The notes under the pieces are model-generated. The model was not told the DNA's origin. It saw nothing but the letters and a program-made list of their open reading frames with translations, and did no database searches. 12,904 nucleotides of DNA, from contig DYRE01000028.1 of the NCBI GenBank assembly GCA_020718965.1, forward strand, positions 1-12,904, read 5' to 3'. Position 1 is the first letter of the stretch. The number at the start of each line of letters is the position of its first letter. Below, in pieces: positions 1 through 6,182 of the stretch. The translations under genes and the position numbers were made by a program. The stretch is from Desulfomonile tiedjei (lineage in GTDB: Bacteria; Desulfobacterota; Desulfomonilia; Desulfomonilales; Desulfomonilaceae).

Positions 1-31
1 TTTAAACCAGATGTAAACTTAGGAGGATATA

Positions 32-2035
32 TTGATAACCAAACTTTTGGAACCCATCTCAATAGGCCCTGTTGAACTCAAGAACCGCGTCGTAATGACG
101 GCGATGCACTTAAATTACACGCCCAATGGTTATGTCAGCGATCAGTTCATAGATTTTTATGTTGCACGAGCCCGTGGAGGATCAGGTCTCATTGTTGTTG
201 GCGGGGCTGAGATAAATGATCAGTCATCCGGTATTGATCTGATGCTCAGCATCAAAGACGACTCATGTCTACCTGGCTTGAGGAAGTTTACCGACGCGAT
301 TCACGAAACCGAAACAAAGGTCGCCGTGCAATTGTACATGGCCGGAGCATACTCGTTCTGCAGTCTCAAGGGATTGCCGGCTCTGGCTCCGTCTGAATTT
401 ACAAGTTACTTCACTCGTCAAAAAACCAAAGCCATGACGATCGACGACATTCGGAAAGTTCAGGAGGATTTTGTTCAGGCAGCCCAGCGGGCCGAAAAGT
501 CCGGATTTGACGCCGTGGAAATCCTGGGATCAGCAGGATATTTGATCTGTCAGTTTCTCTCGCCAAAAACCAACAAGAGAGAAGACGAGTATGGCGGTTC
601 ACTAGAGAACAGAATGCGCTTTGGGTTGGAAACCATTACCGCTGTAAAAAGCGCCCTAGGAAAAAACACAGCGCTCTTGGTTCGAGTTGCCGGCAATGAC
701 TTCGTCCCCGGCAGTCATACCAACAGGGAATCAAAAATATTTGCGGCCGAGGCTGAGAGAGCGGGAGCCGACTGCATCAATGTTACAGGTGGATGGCACG
801 AAAGTCGCGTGCCTCAAATTACTATGGATTTACCACAGGCGGGTTTCGTCTACCTTGCTCGAGGAATCAGGGAAAGTGTCGGAGTCCCGGTCGTAGGATG
901 CAATAGAATTAACGACCCCTTAATCGCTGAGGAAATACTCAAAGAAGGCGTTGCTGATCTCGTTGGAGTAGCAAGAGGTCTGATTGCTGATCCTGAGTTT
1001 GTGAAAAAAACAAGAGAAGGACGAGTTTCCGAGATCAGACGTTGCATAGCTTGCAACCAAAGATGTTTCGACCATGTATTTATGCTTCAGCCCGTGGGCT
1101 GTATGGTCAATCCACGTGCAGGAAAGGAAAAATCTACAGTTTACGGCCCCGCTGCAAAGAGAAAGAAGATACTTGTAGTGGGCGCCGGTCCGGCTGGTTG
1201 TGAATTTGCCACTATCGCCGCTGAAAGAGGTCACCAGGTTATCCTGTGTGAAAAGGAATCAGCTATTGGGGGCCAGGTTCTGTGGGCTGCCGAACCTACG
1301 GGAAAACACGACTTTCATTATCTGTTTGACTATTACCAGACAGTTCTCTCAAAACTTGCGGTAGATGTCCGACTAGACACTGAGGTCACACCGGAGTTGG
1401 TAAGCCAGGAAAAACCGGACCTTGTAGTAGTCGCGACCGGGGCGGCTCCTTTTAAACCGCCAATAGACGCTGTTGAAGCTCCCAATGTTTATCAGGCGTG
1501 GGATGTTCTCAAAGGCAAGTCACAGACAGGCAAAGATGTAGTTGTTATAGGGGGCGGCTCTGTTGGTCTTGAAACCGCAATATGGTTAGCCACAAAAGGT
1601 ACCCTCTCTCCTGAACAGCTCTATTTTTTGACTCTTCACCAGGCAGAAACTCCTGAAACCCTGCGAGAACTAATGCTTAACGGCGTCAAAGACGTGACGG
1701 TAATCGAGATGGCCCGCAAGATGGGACAAGACGTTGGGGCCTCTACCAGGTGGGTTCTTATGAAAGAGCTTGACATGAGACATATCAAACTAATAACTCA
1801 AGCAAAGATGAAAGAAATTGGCGTAAATTTCGTCGTCTACACTGACTCTGATGGAAACGACGTGACCATAAAAAGTGATTCAGTTGTGCTTTCAATGGGC
1901 TCGCGGCCGGAAAATTCGCTCGGAAAATCTCTCAAGGAAGCTGGTTTCAATGTAGAAATAATTGGTGACGCCAACAAGTGCGGCAAAATTGGCAATGCTC
2001 TGGATGACGGCTTCGCATTGGCTTGCCAAGCTTGA
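32..2035 (+). CDS. NADH:flavin oxidoreductase / 2,4-dienoyl-CoA reductase-like (Old Yellow Enzyme + Fe-S + FAD/NAD domains)
   Basis: A 667-residue flavoenzyme, close to the length of E. coli FadH (about 672). Residues 1-335 form an Old Yellow Enzyme TIM barrel that should bind FMN. Tyr170 (in GSAGYLI) and His256 (in GGWHESR) match the catalytic Tyr and His of FadH. Cys338, 341, 345 and 357 form the C-x2-C-x3-C-x11-C site for one 4Fe-4S cluster. A FAD-binding GxGxxG lies at 384-389 and a second dinucleotide motif (GGGSVGLE) at 507-514. The family passes electrons from NAD(P)H through FAD and Fe-S to FMN, reducing activated C=C bonds in the cytoplasm; the substrate here cannot be read from sequence. 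About 30 residues at 522-550 separate the NAD motif from its following strand, an insertion I associate with anaerobic members. The start is TTG at 32, chosen because AGGAGG lies at 21-26. Whether it belongs to an operon upstream is not visible. Confidence 0.88.
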   Translation: MITKLLEPISIGPVELKNRVVMTAMHLNYTPNGYVSDQFIDFYVARARGGSGLIVVGGAEINDQSSGIDLMLSIKDDSCLPGLRKFTDAIHETETKVAVQLYMAGAYSFCSLKGLPALAPSEFTSYFTRQKTKAMTIDDIRKVQEDFVQAAQRAEKSGFDAVEILGSAGYLICQFLSPKTNKREDEYGGSLENRMRFGLETITAVKSALGKNTALLVRVAGNDFVPGSHTNRESKIFAAEAERAGADCINVTGGWHESRVPQITMDLPQAGFVYLARGIRESVGVPVVGCNRINDPLIAEEILKEGVADLVGVARGLIADPEFVKKTREGRVSEIRRCIACNQRCFDHVFMLQPVGCMVNPRAGKEKSTVYGPAAKRKKILVVGAGPAGCEFATIAAERGHQVILCEKESAIGGQVLWAAEPTGKHDFHYLFDYYQTVLSKLAVDVRLDTEVTPELVSQEKPDLVVVATGAAPFKPPIDAVEAPNVYQAWDVLKGKSQTGKDVVVIGGGSVGLETAIWLATKGTLSPEQLYFLTLHQAETPETLRELMLNGVKDVTVIEMARKMGQDVGASTRWVLMKELDMRHIKLITQAKMKEIGVNFVVYTDSDGNDVTIKSDSVVLSMGSRPENSLGKSLKEAGFNVEIIGDANKCGKIGNALDDGFALACQA

Positions 2036-2054
2036 GCTATGGTTCCGCACTTGA

Positions 2055-2090
2055 ATTTACGGGTGTTGGTAGATTTTTCCGGGCGTAAAT
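2055..2090. other. Inverted repeat downstream of the FadH-like gene
   Basis: ATTTACG at 2055-2061 is complementary to CGTAAAT at 2084-2090, enclosing a 22-base loop. It lies 20 bases after the stop codon and before the stronger hairpin at 2113-2156. There is no T tract directly after it, so it is at most a 3'-end RNA structure. Confidence 0.3.
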
Positions 2091-2112
2091 GATTCCCGCA
2101 AACTGTTTCAAC

Positions 2113-2157
2113 AAAACAATTGGTGTCGACTGTTGATGACCGACGCCAATTGTTTTT
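2113..2157. terminator. Bidirectional rho-independent terminator between convergent genes
   Basis: AAAACAATTGGTGTCG (2113-2128) pairs with CGACGCCAATTGTTTT (2141-2156) around a 12-base loop, with a single G-T wobble. The T run 2153-2157 serves rightward transcripts. The A run 2113-2116 becomes a U run for leftward transcripts. It sits 77 bases after the FadH-like stop and 62 bases beyond the NusG-like stop, so it probably ends both convergent transcripts. Confidence 0.8.
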
Positions 2158-2218
2158 CTACGTCAGGGTCTTTTAAATGTTTCGATTGCAATAGAGTGGA
2201 CTGGATTTCATTTGATAA

Positions 2219-2818
2219 TCAAACCAACTCCAGGTTCGTGAATGGATCAACATTCACAATCACAGTTCGGTTGAACATCTCAACCGTTATAGCGAACTGA
2301 CCTTTTTTCGAACGACCGACCACTATTCCTTCAGCCCCCTTCAAAGGCCCAGACGTGATCTGAACTCGACGGCCCTTCTTTATTCCGGGCATCACAAAAA
2401 GTTCCTGTCCCGTTTCTATTGCTCTTGAAACTAACTCCAGTTCGCGGACAAACCTATCCTGGTCCGTCACCTCGATTGTTCTGACAAAATCGTGGGTCTC
2501 ATAAAGAAGATGATGAGCCTTTCTGTCCAGGGCAAAGCATATATATCCCCTGAAAAGAGGTGTAGGCGTTATTCTTTCGCGGCGGAAATAGCCAATTCTT
2601 GTTTTGCGTTCATATATGGGAAGATAATAGCTGATTTCATGATTTAGAAGGAATCTGGCAAGCTTCCATTCCCGGTTTGGTTTGCAGTGGAGAATCCACC
2701 ATGCTCCCTTGTCTTGATCCAGAGGCCTACCTTCAGGAAAACGCGACGGTATGTTGTCATGAGAAGCCATGAATTTTGTTAGGTTACCAGTTCCTGTGAC
2801 TCTGCCAGTGATGCTCAC
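2219..2818 (-). CDS. NusG-family specialised transcription antitermination protein (RfaH/UpxY-like)
   Basis: Up to 199 residues. An NGN domain spans about residues 38-135, opening with the aromatic motif WWILHCKPNREWK, and a C-terminal KOW domain spans about 148-199 (KKGRRVQITSGPLKGAEGIV). NusG-type proteins bind the RNA polymerase clamp through NGN and recruit partners through KOW. The NGN sequence is divergent from housekeeping NusG and no secE or ribosomal protein genes flank it, so I read it as a specialised paralogue of the kind that controls long polysaccharide or secondary-metabolite operons. The start is uncertain. GTG at 2818 gives a 37-residue leader before NGN, while ATG at 2770 (residue 17) gives a more usual N-terminus; neither has a clear ribosome binding site. 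It is divergent from the ElyC-like gene and ends at the shared terminator 2113-2157. A target operon is not evident in the window. Confidence 0.85.
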   Translation of the reverse strand: MSITGRVTGTGNLTKFMASHDNIPSRFPEGRPLDQDKGAWWILHCKPNREWKLARFLLNHEISYYLPIYERKTRIGYFRRERITPTPLFRGYICFALDRKAHHLLYETHDFVRTIEVTDQDRFVRELELVSRAIETGQELFVMPGIKKGRRVQITSGPLKGAEGIVVGRSKKGQFAITVEMFNRTVIVNVDPFTNLELV

Positions 2819-2937
2819 GATACATAATTAAATTTAGTATTATCAAATAATATAGTAAGATCGGATAAAAGGAAAGCCGCTCAACTTTGTCATTAACAGT
2901 TCGGAGTCTTTGGATTCAACCAGTGTAATCAAATTAA
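2819..2937. promoter_or_regulatory. Divergent AT-rich intergenic region (NusG-like / ElyC-like)
   Basis: These 119 bases separate two divergent start codons and must carry or adjoin promoters for both genes. The part at 2821-2865 is strongly AT-rich, with several TATAAT-like strings. TTGTCA at 2887-2892 is a possible -35 for the rightward gene, but the -10 spaced from it (TTGGAT at 2910) is poor. No individual promoter can be fixed with confidence. Confidence 0.3.
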
Positions 2938-3705
2938 ATGCAGTACTTGTGGTTTTTTTTCAAGAAGACTTTCAGCGTAGCAATTTACCCTGTGGGCCTG
3001 ACTCTCAGCCTGGTAATTGTGGGCCTTATTCTTGCGTGGAAAAAGCAGCGGAAGGCTGCAAGGATTTTTTGGGTTTCCGCAGTACTGGCGCTTTTTGTAT
3101 TTTCGCTCGGGTGGACAGGTTTTACTCTCATCAAGTCGATTGAGGATGAGGCTGGGCCGTACGCTGATCCGGTGATACTTGCGGATCAGGGCGTGCGATT
3201 TATAGTGGTGCTAGGTGGGACATCGTTCACGAACGGGATGAGCGCTTCAGATAGATGGGACAGGTCTGTACTGAGATTGCTTGAGGGCTTGAGGCTTTGG
3301 AGAGAGATACCTCAGGCTAAACTTGTCCTCTCCGGTGGCGCTCCAAGTTCTGAGAAAGCCATGGCAGAGTTGCCTCTTTTTCTTGGCATTCCGAGGGAAG
3401 CGCTGATCCTAGAAACGCGGGCACTGGATACTGATGATGAGGCGAATCTGTTCAAACCCGTAGTTGGCGACAAGACCTTCGCTTTGGTAACCTCCGCCAG
3501 TCACATCCCAAGGGCGCTGAGCCTTTTCAGATCAAAGGGGATGAATCCCATCCCCTGCCCGTGTGACTTCAGGGCGAAACGAACCCCGTCGCTTTTGGTG
3601 TTGCTGTCTCCAGGGCCAGGTTTAGAGAATTCACAAATAGCTCTCCACGAATATTATGGCCGATTGTTCTACTGGTTAAAGGGGGCGTTGTTCGGAAACA
3701 ACTAG
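2938..3705 (+). CDS. ElyC/SanA/YdcF-family DUF218 membrane protein
   Basis: A 255-residue inner-membrane protein, near the length of E. coli ElyC (about 259). Two hydrophobic segments at roughly residues 12-33 and 42-64 are joined by a short basic loop (WKKQRKAAR). A DUF218 domain follows from about 88 to 240, with the family landmarks VVLGGT (90-95), LVLSGGAP (129-136), TDDEAN (165-170), TSASHIPRA (185-193) and HEYYGRLFYWLKG (237-249). In E. coli, ElyC is linked to peptidoglycan integrity and lipid-carrier metabolism under cold conditions; the biochemical reaction is not settled, so only an envelope role is inferred here. ATG at 2938 is the first start after an in-frame stop at 2935-2937, and no good ribosome binding site is visible. 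wecB follows 97 bases downstream on the same strand, which fits an envelope-polysaccharide context. Confidence 0.82.
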   Translation: MQYLWFFFKKTFSVAIYPVGLTLSLVIVGLILAWKKQRKAARIFWVSAVLALFVFSLGWTGFTLIKSIEDEAGPYADPVILADQGVRFIVVLGGTSFTNGMSASDRWDRSVLRLLEGLRLWREIPQAKLVLSGGAPSSEKAMAELPLFLGIPREALILETRALDTDDEANLFKPVVGDKTFALVTSASHIPRALSLFRSKGMNPIPCPCDFRAKRTPSLLVLLSPGPGLENSQIALHEYYGRLFYWLKGALFGNN

Positions 3706-3744
3706 GAGCGACCGCTCCCGCAGACTTTCACTTTGAATTGAACT

Positions 3745-3791
3745 TTCACAAGGTGGCTTGTGAAGAATTTCAGATCAAGACAGAACTTGAT
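3745..3791 (+). promoter_or_regulatory. Two small hairpins in the wecB leader
   Basis: TTCACAAG (3745-3752) pairs with CTTGTGAA (3757-3764) around GTGG. ATCAAG (3774-3779) pairs with CTTGAT (3786-3791) around six bases, ending three bases before the AGGA ribosome binding site at 3794-3797. Neither is followed by a T tract. They could modulate translation of wecB or be chance. Confidence 0.25.
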
Positions 3792-3802
3792 TCAGGAAAA
3801 AC

Positions 3803-4903
3803 ATGATGACAAAAACAATTGTTAGTGTGGTAGGCGCTCGACCCAATTTCATGAAAGTCGGTCCAATCGAGAGGCAGTTTAAAAATTGCTCGAACATTAA
3901 CCATATGATTGTTCATACTGGTCAGCATTATGATGATCTCATGAGTGGCGTTTTCTTCGATGAACTGGGGTTGCCGAAGCCTGCCAGACACCTTGGAGTT
4001 GGATCAGGACGGCATGGAGAAATGACCGGAAAAATCATGATCGAATTTGAGAAAGTCTGCCTCGACATCAAACCTGACCTGGTGATTGTCGTGGGTGATG
4101 TCAACTCAACAATCGCTGCGGCCTTGGTCGCCAGAAAGCTGTTCATCCCCGTAGCTCATGTTGAAGCGGGGTTGAGGTCATTTGATGAAACCATGCCGGA
4201 AGAATGGAACAGGCGACTTACCGATTGCCTGTCGAATCTCCTTTATGTTTCAGAACCGGTGGGAATGAAGAACCTTGAACGTGAGGGCATACCAATAAAA
4301 AGCGCTCTGCTGGTTGGCGATGTCATGCTTGAGACTCTAAGTCTATTTCTACCGGGCATACAGAAAAGACGACGCTGGGTTGATTTTAACCTGAACCCAA
4401 AGAATTATATCCTTGTTACCATACACAGACCGTCCAACGTTGACGAGCGTGATGATCTGGAACTGGTGATAGAAATACTTGAAGCATTGCCCGGGAAAGT
4501 GGTCTTTCCCATTCACCCCAGGACCAGAAACAGACTTGATGAATTCGGCTTAAGCGATCGTATCAAACGGATGAGAAATCTCGTGCTGGTAGAACCTCAG
4601 TCATACATAGATTTTCTCTCTCTTCTCGAAGGATGTTCGATAATACTTTCGGATTCCGGATCAGTGCAGGCTGAGGCGAGCTTTTTTGATGTTCCATGTC
4701 TCGTCTGCCGGGAAAATACTGAAAGACCAATCTATTGTGAACAGGGATCTTGCCGTCTGGTCGGGCGAGACCTGCAAATTATTAAATTGTCGGTGCAGGA
4801 AGCGCTGGACGGGAATTTCCCCAAATCTACTGATTATGTTAAGAATCTCGGCAAAGATGTAGCGAAAAAGATAACAGAATCGATACAGGATTTTTTAAAA
4901 TAG
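3803..4903 (+). CDS. wecB: UDP-N-acetylglucosamine 2-epimerase (non-hydrolysing)
   Basis: A 366-residue cytoplasmic GT-B-fold enzyme interconverting UDP-GlcNAc and UDP-ManNAc, which supplies ManNAc-type sugars for surface polysaccharides. Family landmarks are in order: GARPNFMK at 11-18 (Lys18), Asp99 in VVGDVNST, Glu121 in HVEAGLRS, Glu134 and Arg137 in MPEEWNRRLTD, His208 in VTIHRPSN, HPRTR at 238-242, and the UDP-binding DSGSVQAEA at 284-292 followed by RENTERP at 303-309. These correspond to the Asp95, Glu117, Glu131, Arg135 and His213 positions of E. coli WecB. ATG codons lie at 3803 and 3806. AGGA at 3794-3797 is slightly better spaced for the second, so the true start could be one codon later. 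The ElyC-like gene is upstream and a possible small ORF plus leuB follow. No other nucleotide-sugar dehydrogenase or glycosyltransferase is adjacent, so the final sugar is not predictable. Confidence 0.93.
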   Translation: MMTKTIVSVVGARPNFMKVGPIERQFKNCSNINHMIVHTGQHYDDLMSGVFFDELGLPKPARHLGVGSGRHGEMTGKIMIEFEKVCLDIKPDLVIVVGDVNSTIAAALVARKLFIPVAHVEAGLRSFDETMPEEWNRRLTDCLSNLLYVSEPVGMKNLEREGIPIKSALLVGDVMLETLSLFLPGIQKRRRWVDFNLNPKNYILVTIHRPSNVDERDDLELVIEILEALPGKVVFPIHPRTRNRLDEFGLSDRIKRMRNLVLVEPQSYIDFLSLLEGCSIILSDSGSVQAEASFFDVPCLVCRENTERPIYCEQGSCRLVGRDLQIIKLSVQEALDGNFPKSTDYVKNLGKDVAKKITESIQDFLK

Positions 4904-4911
4904 CCGGAAGG

Positions 4912-5019
4912 ATGCGCTTTCTACGCGAAAAGGAAGCTATTATTTGCCCTAAGGATGTTGATAAGCTAATATTTATGCTTTACAGGAATCAACAAAATAT
5001 TGCGGCGGAAAGGGTATAA
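4912..5019 (+). CDS. Possible small ORF (35 aa) stop-to-start coupled to leuB
   Basis: An ATG at 4912 opens a 35-codon frame ending in TAA at 5017-5019, directly followed by the leuB-type ATG at 5020. The product (starting MRFLREKEAIICPKDVDK) has a protein-like mix of charged and hydrophobic residues and one Cys, and I do not recognise it. GGAAGG at 4906-4911 touches the ATG with no spacer, which is poor for initiation. The frame also stays open upstream into the 3' end of wecB. It could be a real small protein, a coupling leader for leuB, or chance in a 116-base gap. There is no homology evidence available to me. Confidence 0.3.
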   Translation: MRFLREKEAIICPKDVDKLIFMLYRNQQNIAAERV

Positions 5020-6081
5020 ATGTCTAGTTCTTACAATATAGCTGTAATTGCAGGGGACGGGACGGGACCGGAAGTAATACGCGAAGGGAGAAAAGTCCTC
5101 GATACAGCGGCTTCCAAGTTCGGGTTTTCATTGAATTGCGTTGATTATGATCTTGGCGGGGACCGTTATCTGCGGACAGGCGAGATATTGCCTGATTCGG
5201 TCCTTAAAGAATTGAAAACGTTCAATGGAATTTATCTGGGGGCTATAGGTCACCCGGATGTAACGCCAGGGACTCTGGAAAAAGGGATCCTTCTCAGATT
5301 AAGATTTGAGCTTGACCAATATGTAAACTTACGACCAGTCAAGCTTTATCCTAATGTTGAAACGCCCATAAAAAACAAAGGGCCTAACGACATTGACTTT
5401 GTGGTGGTTAGAGAAAACACCGAAGGTTTTTACGTAGGGTCGGGAGGATTTTTTAAAAAAGGAACTCCGGATGAAGTAGCGATTCAGGAATCCATTAACA
5501 CTCGCAAGGGAATTGAACGTTTGCTTCGTTACGCGTTCGATACGGCCAGGGAGAGAGGTAAAAGAAAGAAACTCACTTTGTGCGGCAAGACGAACGTCCT
5601 AACTTACGCATGGGATCTTTGGATGCGTACGTTTCAGGAAATTGCGAGAGAATATCCAGATGTTCAGACCGATTATGCGCATGTTGACGCCATATGCATG
5701 TGGTTTGTGAAAAATCCGGAGTGGTTCGACGTAATAGCCACAGACAACATTTTCGGGGATATTATAACTGACCTTGGCGCTATGATTCAGGGGGGCATGG
5801 GGATTGCCGCCGGAGGAAACATAAATCCGGAAGGTGTTTCGATGTTTGAACCGATAGGCGGGTCTGCTCCGAAATATACCGGCAAAAACATGATAAACCC
5901 GCTAGCCGGTATATTGGCGGGGGCGTTGATGATTGAAACCCTAGGCCAGAAAGCAGCGGCAAAATCTATTGAGGAAGCGGTGGTAAAGACGCTCACAAAA
6001 AACATCAAAAGCCTGGAAGCCGGAAAAATGGGACATTCAACATCAGAAATTGGTGATCTGGTAGCGGGATACATTTCTTGA
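5020..6081 (+). CDS. leuB: 3-isopropylmalate dehydrogenase-type (isocitrate/isopropylmalate dehydrogenase family)
   Basis: A 353-residue NAD-dependent beta-decarboxylating dehydrogenase, of usual length for LeuB. Visible are AGDGTGPEV at 11-19, the substrate-binding arginines in LLRLRFEL (Arg93, Arg95), Arg105 in NLRPVKLYP, VVRENTEG with Arg131, Tyr138, Lys190 in CGKTN, Asp223 in HVDA, and the metal-binding Asp247/Asp251 in the signature NIFGDIITDLGAM, then GSAPKYTGKN at 281-290. LeuB oxidises and decarboxylates 3-isopropylmalate in leucine synthesis. The pattern LLRxR...NLRP favours isopropylmalate. However, RENTEG (where many LeuB have a Gly at the fifth position or ELTGG) is also seen in tartrate/isocitrate-type relatives, so substrate assignment is probable, not certain. 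No leuA, leuC or leuD is adjacent. ATG at 5020 has GGAAAGGG at 5007-5014. RNase J follows after 101 bases. Confidence 0.8.
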   Translation: MSSSYNIAVIAGDGTGPEVIREGRKVLDTAASKFGFSLNCVDYDLGGDRYLRTGEILPDSVLKELKTFNGIYLGAIGHPDVTPGTLEKGILLRLRFELDQYVNLRPVKLYPNVETPIKNKGPNDIDFVVVRENTEGFYVGSGGFFKKGTPDEVAIQESINTRKGIERLLRYAFDTARERGKRKKLTLCGKTNVLTYAWDLWMRTFQEIAREYPDVQTDYAHVDAICMWFVKNPEWFDVIATDNIFGDIITDLGAMIQGGMGIAAGGNINPEGVSMFEPIGGSAPKYTGKNMINPLAGILAGALMIETLGQKAAAKSIEEAVVKTLTKNIKSLEAGKMGHSTSEIGDLVAGYIS

Positions 6082-6182
6082 GGTTATTAACTTTGGGATC
6101 CAGGCGCCGCTGGCAAAACCAAACAGTCACCTATACCTTATTTAACAAATTTGCTTTGCTATCATAATTTACCGGAAAATTC

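Noticed and set aside
1..16. Tail of an upstream gene ending at TAA 14-16
   Set aside because: Only five codons would be visible; no product or frame can be supported.
3706..3717. GAGCG/CGCTC palindrome after the ElyC-like stop as a terminator
   Set aside because: The repeat leaves only a two-base centre in its full form and has no T run downstream.
3738..3766. TTGAAC as a -35 element for wecB
   Set aside because: No acceptable -10 hexamer occurs at 16-18 base spacing.
6099..6112. CCAG/CTGG hairpin after leuB as a terminator
   Set aside because: The stem is only four base pairs and no T tract follows.
6142..6168. Possible promoter for RNase J: TTAACA and CATAAT spaced 15 bases
   Set aside because: Spacing is short, and the predicted start near 6175 would leave almost no leader and cut into the ribosome binding site. 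It may be chance in an AT-rich gap.
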